A DNA stretch of 56,063 nucleotides from Fomitopsis serialis. Its lineage: Eukaryota > Basidiomycota > Agaricomycetes > Polyporales > Fomitopsidaceae. The stretch covers positions 1 through 56,063 of the forward strand of contig NW_025955220.1 of assembly GCF_022376445.1 (NCBI RefSeq). The letters are read 5' to 3'. A program made the translations under genes and the position numbers. Positions 11,744 through 23,639 of this stretch are shown in pieces. The stretch's first letter is position 1. Each line of letters starts with the position of its first letter. The notes beneath the pieces are model-generated. The model made no database searches and was not told the origin of the DNA. It saw only the letters and a program-made list of their open reading frames with translations.

Positions 11744-12969
11744 TCACCTCCGTGACGACCCTTGCACGAAGTCGGGCCCCGGGCCAGGGACGGGCACACT
11801 AGGAGGAGGAGGCGGTCCATATTCCCCGAGATGCTTCACGATACAGCTCAGTTGGTGGGCCCTCCAATTGCTCAACACGTCTCTCCGCACGTATTTCCCG
11901 CATATCTCGCACCATGTCATGTAATCTGCATGGCGCCAGTGGATCCCGTATGCGTGTCTGTGGAAAGAACGCCCGGGCTGCATCCTCGCAGTGCAGCTGC
12001 CTACTTTGCAGGCGACCTTGCCGTCGTCTGCATGCTCCTGGCCCTCCGTCGCATTTTCCTCGTCGCGTTGCTGATCGCCACTCTTCCGGCCGTCGTGATG
12101 ACCGCAGTCGTGCACGGCTTGGAAGTGAATTACGACGGCTTCTGCTGTCCCAGAGTAAGCACATCCCTCCCAGCGGCAAGTAGCGACGTCGTGAGGCTCG
12201 CTTTTGCCTCTTCTGTCGTGTACAGCCCGGAGATGCTCCCACAATCCGGCTGCACGAAGTCCCAACTGACACTTTGGCCAGGGGCAGGTGAAGACGTCGT
12301 CAGGTTTGACCGTGACTTTCGCCTTCGCGCGCCTTCGCTTGGGAGGCGGTGCGTCCACATCCGCGTTCCGCTTCCTCTTCCTGTTGACTGCCTTTACGTC
12401 GTCGTCGAGCGTCGTTTGGGAGGTCGACGCGAGCGATGTTTGGGAGGTCGACGCGAGCGACGTTTGGGAAGTCGGCGCGAGCGACGTTTGGGAGGTCGGC
12501 GCGAGCGACGCGCAATACGCCTTGCTCGTCAACCGAGGGTCGATCCCCATGCAGGGGAGGGCGACGTCCAAACTGTCCCGCAGTGTTTGCTCTTCTACGG
12601 GCACTTTCGGACTAATCCGCCATGGTACGTCGGACGAGCAGAAATGAATATCGATATGAAGACAACAAACGACAGCGACGCTCACCGTTCAGCCTTCAAT
12701 GACAGGAATACCTCGGAAGGTGGCCGCCAAGAATCGTTCGGCTTGATGCTCCTAGGGAGAGACGTTCAGGACAAAGGCTGCGGCCACAACAACGAACAAA
12801 CAAACCTCTCGGATGCAGGCAAGGACGCGTGATGGGGAATGTTCAAGGCCGTGGAGTCCCTACAGGAAGCATTTGGTGAGTCGTTCGCGGCTATCATTAA
12901 TAGGAAAGCTCACTGAAGGACGCCCGCCTCGGCAGTAGATGTCGGCAGCAAGTGCGACACGGGAAGCAT
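11744..12969 (-). CDS. Four-finger zinc-finger protein, paralogue 2
   Basis: Four minus-strand exons, 12914-12969, 12806-12859, 12686-12751 and 11744-12611, sum to 1044 nt and encode 347 residues. All splice phases agree, so the model is strong. The start is MLPVSHLLPTSTAEAG. Residues about 95-130 hold four 8-residue repeats of the type SLASTSQT. A strong bipartite basic patch follows (NRKRKR and PPPKRRRAKAK). Fingers are FTCPWPKC-x11-H-x4-H, ATCRWEGC-x11-H-x4-H, VACKVGSC-x12-H-x4-H and WCEIC-x14-H-x3-C. A linker rich in Asp/Glu/Gly between fingers 2 and 3 is specific to this copy. The tail is Pro rich. Nuclear nucleic-acid binding is likely; the function is unknown. Confidence 0.82.
12410..12515 (-). 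repeat. 24-bp in-frame tandem repeat
   Basis: About four copies of a 24-nt unit (plus-strand core GGTCGACGCGAGCGACGTTT) encode S-L-A-[S/P]-T-S-Q-T within zinc-finger paralogue 2. The period is a multiple of three and units differ only by substitutions that keep the reading frame, so length changes would be tolerated. Confidence 0.85.
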
Positions 12970-13135
12970 CTTGATCTAATCTTTATGTTTGAACAAACGA
13001 GGATCGTTGTGACTAGGCCGGGGTGGCGTTAAATGGGCCGAGGGGCAGACAAAAAGAGGAGTAGTATGTTCGGATAGGAGTGGCAGGAGAGTAAGTGGGA
13101 GTGGCGAGCGCGCGCGAACTTAAGTATCGGCCCCC

Positions 13136-13153
13136 GACGCGTCGCGACGCGTC
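13136..13153. promoter_or_regulatory. 18-bp perfect palindrome with two ACGCGT (MCB-like) sites
   Basis: GACGCGTCGCGACGCGTC is fully symmetric and contains ACGCGT twice. ACGCGT is the MluI cell-cycle box bound by MBF in ascomycete yeasts. It lies about 165 bp upstream of the start codon of zinc-finger gene 2. Cell-cycle control is a hypothesis only. Confidence 0.4.
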
Positions 13154-13748
13154 CTGTCACACGCGCGGTCACTCAGCCACGTCGGGGCCCCCCTCGCACG
13201 GTCAGATATTCCTACCCAAATCTAGCAAAGCAAAACTTAGCCGCGCCAGGCTTGCTTGCCTCAAATAAAATGACCAAATATTTGCTGACTCGCCGACCTG
13301 CGTCGAGGATAACATATATTTGCATGCTCAGCTTTGTCGCGCTTCGTCTCAAGCTCTCTAATGTCTGCAACACAATTCTAATTCTCGAAAATATACAGGA
13401 AGTGGCCCCCGAAGATGTTTCACGCGACGGAAGGTCCGTAACTGTCGGCGCATCCTGCGTGTGCAAGAGACATTGTCTGACGTACATGACTCTCCACAGA
13501 GAGCAGATGCGCACCGTGATAAAACCAACCAGGACACGCCGCTTCCAGAATGATGTCTAGTCTATCGGACGATAGAGAAACCGTACCTGCCTCCGATACT
13601 TCCATCCGCCTGAGCACTTACCACTTGATGAACCGCAGCCAACATGCACACTCGACAGATGCCCAGCGATTCATCTGGTCGTATGCTACATTATGCCAAC
13701 TTCTACATGCTTTCTATCCAGTGACACCGCGATGGGTCAACTGAAACG

Positions 13749-14362
13749 ATGAACGCGCTAATGCGTTGGGCTCTGTCGACTCTGTCCTCGATCGATGGTA
13801 GCTTATATTCCTCACAAGCGCGACGAAGTCGAGCCATTCAGGTATTCGCCCAGTTTATTAGTCGTCAATGATCATGCAGTCAATCCCGTCCACAGATCAC
13901 CCGTGCCCTTCAACTGTACCAAGATGCGCGGAGGCTTTCTGCACAACCAGGCGACGAGTCTCCGGCATGGGTCCATACCTCGCCTTCTTCTGCCTTTGTT
14001 GTGCCTGAGAATGAACCTCGATGTCACTCAATATAAGTGGTCAGTGTTCAGATACCAAGAAGGAGGAAGGGATCCGTTGACGACCCATTGTCTCCCTCGA
14101 GCAGGATCCTATATAGCAGAATGCGCGGGTCTAGCTTGTCGAATGAATATCATGTGTCGTATGTCGTCATTGTCTTTAAAGGTGAGTACTTTCGCCATGC
14201 CATGGCTAGTGTCTGACTGAAACCTCGCCCGGCCTAATCCTCATTGGATGAGACGGGTACTAATCAGCTTTCAAGTTCGACTGGTCGCTACAGCTGGACA
14301 CGCTTATGTTCGCTGGAGCCTGGTGGATCTTTGGCCTAAAGTTGCTTCTCGCATGGCTATAG
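13749..14362 (+). CDS. Unknown 140-residue protein with C-terminal membrane segment
   Basis: Four exons, 13749-13841, 13896-14000, 14052-14181 and 14268-14362, sum to 423 nt and give 140 residues with all phases consistent. The N-terminus is helical (ALMRWALSTLSSIDGSLY, ITRALQLYQDARRLSA), then comes a basic/Ser-rich middle (IPRRRKGSVDDPLSPSS). The C-terminal 25 residues (LMFAGAWWIFGLKLLLAWL) form one hydrophobic segment at the very end, as in a tail-anchored protein. An open frame just upstream (13550-13742) also looks coding and would join in frame if one base were removed near 13742. The gene may therefore be longer and frameshifted, or have an upstream intron I could not place. No family recognised. 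Confidence 0.5.
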
Positions 14363-14877
14363 TACTAGTACCTTCTTTCGTTTTATGGAATCAACTGTCC
14401 GTGTCGATTTGGTTATCCCATCGTCGTCTGCCCGCTTATGTTCGTGATACATGACAATGATAGTATCAATGACCACATCCTCTTAACTCTGGTTTCCTCT
14501 TGCTATAGAACGAGCCACGCCTGTCAAGCCGTGCGCACTTCGCGTCTTGTATGTGACTGAGAGGCTGAACGACCTCAGCTTTCAAATTGAGCCCTCGTAC
14601 TGCCTCACATCCTGTGTTCTGATCCTATCTCAGTACTCAGACTCGTCTCGTTGCGGTATGTTTCTCGGAATCAGTTGGTCTACATTTAAGTTACACATAT
14701 AATCAAACAGCGGCGACGTTAGCGCTACAGAGCGATGTACAGAGGCATGAGCAGTACGAGTACGATGCAAGCAGTACGACAACAGAGCAAAGTAAGTAAG
14801 CCAAATCAGAAGTCCCAGATATCAGTCGGAGATGGTAGTTGTAGGCATTGGGTAATGGACAAACGGAGACGGTTCCT
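14363..14877. other. Intergenic
   Basis: Probable 3' sequence of the membrane-tail gene and of zinc-finger paralogue 3 (convergent). No exon seen. Confidence 0.4.
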
Positions 14878-15590
14878 CTACGTTGGGTTGCAATAGAGCG
14901 TCATCCATGTCCGCAAGCAGCCCGCATGGTGCCTTCGCCGTTCATCATTTCGTCTCATCTCCCCGCATGTCTCGCAGCAGTAGTGGAACTGAGGGTCATG
15001 CCAATGAGAACCAAAGGCATGCCGCCTAAACTCCTTCCCCCGCAGCACCACCTGGCCGCATCCCTGGACCTCGCAGAACACATGCTCCTTCGCCTTGAGA
15101 CTGTGCCCGGCGTCGTGCACATTCCTGAAGTGCTGAATTACGGCAGCGGAGGGCCCTGCGACGTTGCACCCCCACCAACCGCAGATGACCTCAGCGGGGG
15201 CCGAGTATCCATGCTTCCCGTGGACACTCTTGATGTGTGCCCAGACCTGTGGTGTCGGGCCTGTCTCCGTACAGCCCGGCCACCGACATGCGACGATCTC
15301 CTCCTGGGCGGATCACGCTTGGCCTTTGCTACAGGGGCTCCGGAGGACTTAGCAGCACCAGAGCCGCGTTTGCGCTTCCCGAGCGCGGTGCTACTGGCCG
15401 GAATCTGTGCTGCGCCCCCTGATGTCGACGCTTCAGCTTGTTGAGCTGAATAGTATTCTGCCGCCATCGAGCCCCTCCACGCGTCCTCGGCATATGCGTC
15501 ATATTGCGGGTAATAGCTAGGTTCATCGAAAGACGGAAGGTGGCCTTCCAGGCCATTCGTCAAAGCATATAAGGCGAGATCATATCTACC
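14878..15590 (-). pseudogene. Four-finger zinc-finger protein, paralogue 3, frameshifted
   Basis: The N-terminal part (about 15590 down to 15315) encodes YDLALYALTNGLEGHLPSF, a Tyr/Ala region, and the family basic patch GKRKRGSGAAK. The finger part (about 15310 to 14878) is in another frame and holds all four fingers: VACRWPGC-x11-H-x4-H, VICGWWGC-x11-H-x4-H, VFCEVQGC-x12-H-x4-H and CCETC..C. The two frames are offset by one base near 15312. The only GT..AG pair that would restore the frame is 29 nt long, too short for a normal intron, so this is a -1 frameshift or an assembly error. This copy is the closest relative of the relics in the two large duplications. Upstream exon structure is unclear. 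Confidence 0.68.
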
Positions 15591-15630
15591 CTCCCAAATC
15601 AGACCCTCACAGAGGCGAGGACTTTGAAAT

Positions 15631-15779
15631 TCACGTACGTCTCTTGCAACTCATGATGATCCACGCGTCCCGATCTACTACATGTTGGGTACGACTTGAT
15701 GCCGAGCTTGACGCGTCGCTCAGAGGCGGGAGCTGACCTTCACGGCCGTCGCTCAGGACAAAATGGGCGAGTTCTAATC
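15631..15779 (-). repeat. Duplicated N-terminal exon of zinc-finger paralogue 3
   Basis: The segment encodes LELAHFVLSDGREGQLPPL, parallel to LALYALTNGLEGHLPSF of the downstream exon, and both copies continue to a DAW motif. A consensus TACTAAC branch site and TTGTAG acceptor precede it (about 15779-15800). This suggests a local exon duplication or an alternative first coding exon. Confidence 0.5.
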
Positions 15780-15879
15780 TACAAGGAGCGTTAGTACAGT
15801 TGCACATCGAGTATAAGCCTCTAGAAGAGCAACGCACGTTTGGCAAGCGTAAGCGACATGTTGAGAGATTATAAGGCAA

Positions 15880-16769
15880 ATGTGAGGGATAGTATGAACG
15901 ACGACGACGATTGTGGCTAGTGGCAGGCGAGAGAGGATGAACGATGCGTGGAACTCAAATAAGCGCGCTGTGTGTCCCCGAAGTAATGCAGGAAAGGGGA
16001 GGAAGAGCAGGAGTGGCAGCGGGGCAGCGGTCAGCGATTGGATTGAAGAAAGAGAGTTAGGTGCGGTAGGAATTTGAGTTGATATAACCACGGCGCGCCA
16101 AACGCGCGACAACAATCCCCGCGTCGGCGGAAGTCACCAGTTCGTGTCGTCGGTGCCCGTAACCTATACGCGACTAGAAATGATATATGTTATAGCGACG
16201 CACTTAAATTAGTGAATGCGGAAAGCCTATCCAGGTCGGAGGTTGATTGCTCGGCGAGTGGCAACGTTGTATGTAAGGTCTTACAGATTCTAGCCAGGCG
16301 GCCACAATCGCTCGTCTGCGGAATCCATTTCTGGCATAAATATGATTGCTTTCACGACTCCGGAGTGATTATACTCACAAGCGAGCGTGAAGATCCTCGA
16401 CAAGATGTGGCAGTAGTGACACTCTTGGTTCCGAAGCTTCGTACACGTAGGCGGGCTCTGTCCATGCGTGACGTTCACGCTCGCTGGCTTCACCTATCCG
16501 TACTGTGCCCCCATAATTGCCCTGTAGAACTCGGTGAGCACAGGCACGCCTCGCACAACCGAACGACTCACTCACCCGCCGTTGCGACGAACAGACACTT
16601 CACGAACGACCTACCTGTGCTACACACCTTCCGACAACACGTTACACAACATTGAGACATACAAAGGGCTAGGCTATGCCGGAAGGTGGGTAGTATACAA
16701 TGCATTCTTAGCAACTAGTAATATACTCTATCTCTATGTAGGATGCCGTGTCACTTCACGTCGACCAAT
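15880..16769. other. Intergenic, no gene recognised
   Basis: Open frames exist on both strands (for example 16212-16655 plus), but none shows motifs, splice partners or protein-like composition that I can support. Confidence 0.4.
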
Positions 16770-19003
16770 TCACTGCTGCCCCTCAATGTCCCGCCAACCA
16801 CCACCTACCCGATTCTTGCCATCCCCGTCGTCAGGCTTATACACAGGGTCGGTGCCGGCTATCCCAGGCGCCCCCGCGGCATACCTCAGCGTACGAATCT
16901 CCGCGCCCATCTCCAGGGCCCGTCGACCTTCGAGCCACTGCATCGCCTCTGCAACAAGATGCGCGTCAGCACCTCTCTTACCGAACGGACATGCCGACGG
17001 AAGTCGTCCGCAAAGGGATATACCAAGTCGTACGCACCTTTATACGTCTTCGGGACGACCTTCCTCGTCAACGGGATGTTGTGGTCCGTGCACCACGTGA
17101 ACCTGAAGTTGTTCGTCGTCTGCTCCTTGCCAGTCGCGACGTCCACGACGTCCGCTTGGACACCAACATGCTATTCCGTGCGCAAATACAATCAGCCACG
17201 TCGGCGGAGACCGCGAAGGTCAATACGTACGATGAGGCCGGGGAACTTCTCGGACTGCGTCGTATGCAGAATGTGGCTCGTCAGGCGGAGGATGGAGCCA
17301 ATGGGGACAGGCTTCGCGAAGGAGATGCCGTCTAAGGAGACAAAGAGAACGTGGCATCCCGTGAAAAGCTCCGCGTTCGCGAATCCAAGCTGGGTAGCAC
17401 AAGCTCAGGCACGGTTCAAGTGCCACTCGGGACACAACGACGTACCTCATATGCAAGGCGCATCAAGTATCCTACAATAGTGCTACTAAGCCTCCACCAA
17501 CGTCAGTGAGGGAACGAGGGGACTCACCACCAAAGATCTTCTGGTGTACACTACGAACGTAACACGTAAGTCACCACGATCACCCCATTCAACGGAGTCT
17601 GTAAGAATACTGCTGACTTTCTTTCCTGCGGGAACATCATCATACACTTCTCCAGACGCGTGTCGCCGATCCAGACCCGCTGAAGCCCATCTGGACCCAC
17701 AAATGGCGCGTCCTCGTCTTTGCCCGAGCCCGTGCCGTAATTGCCATGCTGCAGGAAGAGCGTGTGCAGCTCCTCTGCCTCGGAGGAGCTGGGCGGTACG
17801 CGGTCAAGCGAGGCGGAGGTGCGCACGCGCTGACGGTCCTTGTGCGCTGTACGTGATCTGTGAACCTCACGAATGGTTCAAGGATCAGCCGAGACGCACT
17901 TTCTCCGAGGGCAAACAACTGCTTATCCTCAGGGGTGCTCAGGTTGAGCGGGTTCACCTGGGCAGCCTTATGTGTCCTCGCATCCCTGCAGACCATAAAG
18001 AACCGACCTTACCACCGACAACGTCAATCCAGCCCAGAGTTTCATCGCAGACAGATGGCACCGGCTTACCGATCATGATGGTCTGTTCCCGCCCGTCTTT
18101 CTCGAGCGCCTCCATACGGACAGCAACCTCCATTGAGCTGCGTCCCGTGTGGATGACTTGGCCGCTTAGGCGCATGTCCCGCACAGGGTACAGCGGAGCA
18201 AGCATGTCCAATCTACGACACCCCAGATGACGACGGAATGCCAGAATCGCGTGAAGGGTGCATACCGGTCAACGCTCGCAGTGACCATATAGAATCCCTG
18301 GTCCTTGCTGAGCACCTCCACGGCGGGCCCTAACATGTGCTTGTACGCGATGCCTCCCGCGAGCGAGTCCAAGTGCTCGAGCAGCATGCCCGTCCGGATG
18401 CCGCCGCTCGCATTGGTGTACTGCTCGAGCAGCTCCGGCGAACTCGCGAAGGGCAGGAGGAGCTCGCAGTACGACTCGTGCATGTAGCGCGGCACATCGG
18501 GGGGGATGCGGTTCGGGCGGGAGGTGTCCGGGTCGGCGGTAGAGGGCGGCATGGACTGGCGCATGAGCGCCTCGGACCACAGGATCCGCGAGCGGATTGG
18601 TACGACTCTATTGAAACATCAGGTGAGCACGTCGTCACACGGCTAAAGCGAGCTGACTGATGTGCAGAATCCGCTTTCTTTCCTGAACAGGATGATCAGC
18701 AATGCATGACAAGAGTGTAGGATGCACCATATCCGTACGAGACTCTTTTAGCAATCTATCCATCGTCGTGATGTCGTTCGTCTCTTCCTTAGCGCCAAGC
18801 TGGCGCTCCTTCGACAACTCGGCATTGCTGTTGCGCAAGACGGACGTCGTCGACAGGGTGCGAGCAGAAGCCGCATTGACGTTAGATCCCTGGGAATGAC
18901 CAATTTTGCCCGGACGACCTGCCGGCAGCGCAGCAGCGGGCCGCGCGGTGCAGAGGTGGTGTGCAACGCGCACACGGAGTCCTGCGCTCCTGTTCGCGAG
19001 CAT
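16770..19003 (-). CDS. Mitochondrial acyl-CoA thioesterase (ACOT9-like, double hotdog)
   Basis: Eleven minus-strand exons are 18739-19003, 18658-18682, 18266-18607, 18070-18212, 17900-18007, 17618-17846, 17528-17550, 17446-17471, 17231-17389, 17038-17170 and 16770-16948. They sum to 1632 nt and 543 residues with every phase consistent. The first 60 residues are Arg/Ala/Ser rich without acidic residues, as in a mitochondrial presequence. Hotdog domain 1 carries ASGGIRTGMLLEHLDSLAG and RLSGQVIHTGRSSMEV. Hotdog domain 2 carries GDTRLEKCMMMFPQE, NVHQKIFGGYLMRLAYELGF and TGKEQTTNNFRFTWC. The family hydrolyses acyl-CoA to free fatty acid and CoA. Two micro-exons (23 and 26 nt) encode the conserved KIFGGYLMRLAYE block. 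The tail after the second domain is short and Gly/Asp rich. Looks intact and functional. Confidence 0.93.
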
Positions 19004-19529
19004 CGTGGAAGATTGGTTGCAGGACGATTTGGACGATGAAGGCGGCAATCCAGACAGCGAACTCGCCACCGAGCTCTCAGAGGCGGCCTGACTCGGGGAA
19101 TGCAGGAACATAGCCGGGCCACCTGCCTAACAGGGAAACGGCGCGCCCCGCCGGTGGCCCTTATGCGGAAGCCCGCTCAAGTGGTGCGCTTTGTTTCAGT
19201 TCGCCCGCCATTGGCGTATATCCTCGAATGCACACGGCACGCAATTTGTGGGTCCAGGAAGGATGATAGGAGCAGCCTCTTGTCTGGATGCAATAAGCTG
19301 GTCATCTGGAGCGACGTGTTCTCCGAGTCGATCGTAGTACCTGTCTAACGAGAAACACTTTGTTCATCTGTACTGGGTTATATTCAACGTATCTTCGAGT
19401 AGGTACAAGTGAAAACAGCACAACACCTGTACTCCTGCTTGTTCTGGTACCGACCGGAGGTTCAGAACGGAGTCTGTCGACACTATGCCACGCCACGTGG
19501 CGTGCCGTACAGGTCAGGCTTGGATCCCT
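19004..19529. other. Upstream of thioesterase; no gene seen
   Basis: This stretch holds the presumed promoter of the thioesterase gene and unstructured sequence up to the start of duplication copy A. Confidence 0.4.
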
Positions 19530-21871
19530 CGAGGTCCTTCCTCCCATCGCAGCTCCTCCTGACGACCTTCTGGCCGGTTGTTCGTTGCCTCGTCTATGGT
19601 CGTCCGATGAGTTTCATTTTGCGCGTGGCAACGATCTGAGGCATTGTAGCAGGGAGACGGACCACCCTCCTCCCCGCTCAATACCCCGTTTGCTGTTCCT
19701 GGCATAAAGACGGCATCTCCGAGTCCTTCGAGGCGCGACTTGACTCTGGTGTAACATCTGTCCGTGAGCAGATGGTCCTCTTCGTGACATCTAAGATGAG
19801 GAAGCACTAACCTCGCTGTCCGCGTGCAGACTTGGATTGGCATAGATCGCCCAGCAGAGCAACAGACCCGTCCTGTGATGCGTCGAGATACACCACCGAA
19901 CGGATACAAGACGAGCGCACCGCTCCGTACATAACGAAGCAGACTCAGTGGCTATATGGAATCCAGTGCGTGGACCATGCATACCTGTGCATCCCCCGTT
20001 CTGTGCATGGCATACGCACTATACCACCATCCTGGTACACCCAGTGGGCACGAGTTGCCCCCTGCCATACCTGTGCTTCCGAGAATACCTGGAGAGCAGT
20101 GCGCTGGGAAGGGTCAGCATGAGTAGCGCTAGATGGTCGATCCGTGCGCATTCACACCTAGTGATTACGGCCCTGCATCCACGGATACGCAACGGCGACC
20201 CACAAGACGACAGTCTCTTGAATGCTGGAGGTAGGACTACTCTGCCACATCTCTGGCAGGTACGTGTGTCCAAGACCCTGACTTGACAAGCATCGTGAGG
20301 CGCGCCTTGCCTGACGCAGTGTAGAACAGAAGCTTCTGCACGTCTCCGAGTCAGCATCTTCTCTCCATAACGTGGAGAAAACGCTCGAAGACTAGGTCAA
20401 AGGAAAGGGCTAGGCTATGAGTAAGGATAGGCAGTCACCAACGAAGGACCCGTACCGCTCCTTCGCCGGCTCGAAAAGTAACGGCATGATCATCGAGACT
20501 TGCAGAGTCGTTCTCTTCGCAGCGCATGTTCGTCGGCCTGCGCGCTATGAGCGACTCTCCAAACAGTAATGCGTACGAGGACCGGTGATCGTCTCTGTAA
20601 GTGTGTTGCCCTCCGTGCCAAAGTGCTTACCGACCTCGCGTCCACCTTTGTCCGGTAGACTGGGTTCTCTTCACTCGCTGGCAGTAGACTTGTGCGTGGA
20701 GGACCTAACAATCTGCTGGGTTCAGAAACAATACAGAGGTGCGAGTAGAAGCACTTACTCTTCAAGTACGGCACCTGGAAGTGAGTTCGTGCTAGCGCCA
20801 GACAACGGAGGGTCATGTCGTATAGCGTTGTGCAGGGGCACCCGTACGCGTATCCACGTACCGCAGGGGAATAAGCTCTTCATGTCGTCCACCATTGCAG
20901 GATCTCCACGGGAAACGCAGAACAGCCGAGGGGCAAGCAAGGCCTATGGCCGAGGGCTGGCCACATCATGCGTAAGTACTGAAACATCTTCCCCGGGGAA
21001 GCATGCCTGAAGCCTCTCCGAAGAGTTGGATCCACGAGGAGCCATCTTGGCACTCTGCGGATGGCGAGAGACTGCTGGGCGTCAAAAGTGAGCCACTCCC
21101 GAATATATGTCGAAATATGCGAAAGGGCATACCGCCGGGTGCGTTCGTCTGGCTTATGCATTCAGAATCAGAGCATTCAGGAACCCTACATCCTTTTATG
21201 ATAACGAGAAGGCTGACTTGAACAGGGATAGTACGAAGCGACTCCGGGAGGATGTCGCAAGAAACAAGCGACACTACTCACTACAATTTTAGTTCGCACG
21301 TCGCCAGACCTTCCGTCCATTCAGAGTGTGTCCGCGCTCCCCGCTGTCGTGCCTTAGGCGATTGGGTGCCTTCTTCACTGAAGACGACTCGGATGTCGGT
21401 GGCTGGAGGTGTCGCGTCGCGCGAGTCCCGGAACGGGCAGTTTCGTCGCTTCCCATATCGGGGAAGTCCTTGATGCACATCCGGGCAAAGGTGAGCGACT
21501 TCCGCTGCTTCTCGGACAATGCAGCTCGAAAAAAATCATTGTAGGACACAGGAATGCACGTCAATGTGGGCCGACTCGAACGGTGAAGCTGGCTTGAGCC
21601 GGGAGCTCTGCAGCGGACGGCGAGGACCGAGCGGGTGGAACTCCGGCGGTGGCTGGGATGCACCTTCGCTGGGTCTGAAATCCGTTACTGCTGTTAAATT
21701 CGTTCAGTACCCTCCCTGCTTGCTCATCCGGGACTGCCACGTCCATAAACCCCTTTCTTCCACTCCGCCCTCCTCACAGTGTATCACATACCGGCTCTTA
21801 TAGCCTATCACAGTCCGACGAGGCTCATACCTACCCATTTGCCTGCACATCTCCACCATAACGAGTCGAAA

Positions 21872-22583
21872 ATGGCCTTCTGGAGGGATGGCGGCTATTG
21901 GCAGTGGGCCAAAGACGAGGCTTCGATCCCGGAAATGGGGAGAAAGTACTATAGTACATCGTGCCTCCGCAGACAGACAGCATACTTACTCGTTCTTCGT
22001 CAGCCTGAGGCCGGTGGACTACACACCCTGCCCTGAAGAACCTTGCGCAGATACCGCGGTGATCTTTGCAACTCACATTCAAGCAGAGCTCGCCAACCAA
22101 GTAACGTAAGCGAGTGCGTAGCTCTGTGACATGGATCCCGCTGACGACGTCGTTTGCTCAGCGACTCTGAGGACGATTCGGACACTGAGAGCTCGATCGG
22201 CAGCATGTCTCGTACCTCCTCCGTATCGCACACTTTCGAGGTGCCTTCCTCCAAGCGGTACGTACGCTCTTTGCGCTAAGTTTGGTACCTCAATTTCAGG
22301 CTCATCCCTTATGCAGCCCGCTCAGAAGCCGTCTGGTACAAAGGCCAAACCGACTCCTGCCCGCCGTCCCATCAAGAAACGTGCACGGGAAGAGTCGGAC
22401 GACGAGGTCGGAGGAATCTCGCGCCCTGCTAAGGCCTCACGGGGCCGGGGCGCACGGGGCCGGGGTGCACGCGTGGCTCCGACCTCCCGACGAGGCGCAG
22501 CTCCTCCCAGCGCCCCACGTACAGCGGCGCCCCGACCGCGAGGACTTCCAGCGCGAAGGGCGGTGGCGAGTCGCCGCTCGTGA
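21872..22583 (+). CDS. Unknown 180-residue basic protein, intact copy
   Basis: Four exons, 21872-21945, 22004-22105, 22162-22261 and 22317-22583, sum to 543 nt with consistent phases. Exon 1 encodes MAFWRDGGYWQWAKDEASI and exon 2 LRPVDYTPCPEEPCADTAV. Exon 3 encodes an acidic/Ser stretch (DSEDDSDTESSIGSMSRTSS). Exon 4 encodes a strongly basic tail (RRPIKKRAREESDDEVGG, then RGRGARGRGARVAP, ending in Arg/Ser). The RG repeats and KKRAR patch suggest a nuclear or RNA-associated protein, which is inference. The second genomic copy (37532-38243) carries indels that destroy this frame. Only the intact copy splices cleanly, which supports the model. No family recognised. Confidence 0.6.
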
Positions 22584-23639
22584 GGCACTCAGGTCATCCA
22601 TATCCTGCCACTCGCGCCTGGATATGAATGCTTCCTTCAAATGTACTGCTTGCCGTTGTCGTTGTCCTATTATGATGTATCTTTCCTACATGCCTGCATC
22701 ACTACCCAAGTTGTATCGTCATACTAGTCCCAGTCCCCGGAACGTAGCTTAGCACCTGTACACTGCCAGTTCGTCCGAAAATGCAATTATACGAATTTTT
22801 CCACGCCTCCACTAATCAGGACGTACGACCCATATCATCCGGTCGAGATTGCGTTGCATTGTGGACGTGAGCGCGGCCCGAGCACGTAGCGGCTTGTGCC
22901 ACGGAGATAATGTCGACCGCTGTTCCTGACTCTTGAGTTGTCCCATGGCCCAAGTCGCTTTGCATTGATGTTCACGCCGCTCGGGTTCAAGGACGGAAAT
23001 GATCCAATGAGCTTTGTGTTTGCGGCTGTGTCATATATCAGTATGCTCAGCTAATCACCTCGAGCTCGTATACTTAGTAGCGGATTTTTCGCTCACTCTC
23101 GACCAAACGCTAGGGCAACATGCACAGGCTTCGGACGCCATCGTGTCGCCAAGCTCGCAGACGCAAATCTCCATGTGGCGCTGACCGAAGCGGCGACTTG
23201 GTGACGTCGATTGCCACTCGAGTACCATTGTACATTGTTCGCCCACAAGAGGACATCACAGTCTTAGGTTGTCCTCCCTACATATATAAACCCCCTGGCT
23301 CGCCGTTAGAGTTATTGAGAACGCTCTTCCAACTGCTGCTAACGATGACCCACTTGAGCCTGCCAGTCGCCGCTATTCCGGTATCATTCCTCCTAACCGT
23401 CTACTCTCCAGCCATCAATCATTGGCATTGCGAAATGTGCGGTTCTACAAGCACGCCACTCGCAGCGAACCACAACGTTGTCTGACGTTGCAGCAACGGC
23501 AGGTGCGGCCATGACCGTCGAAGGTCGCACCGCTAGACCGTTACCCGCTCGATGGTAACGGCACAGAAGCTCGTCCAGCCCCCTTCTCCGACCCTCTGCG
23601 AGCTCAAACCCTTTCTACTGCCTCCGGTCATGATAGCCT

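Noticed and set aside
11762..12832. 356-codon open frame on the plus strand
   Set aside because: It is antisense to zinc-finger gene 2, whose minus-strand exons join in phase and carry clear fingers. The plus frame is an Arg/Leu-rich shadow.
16743..17480. 245- and 195-codon open frames on the plus strand
   Set aside because: Antisense to the thioesterase exons; no domain and no splice logic.
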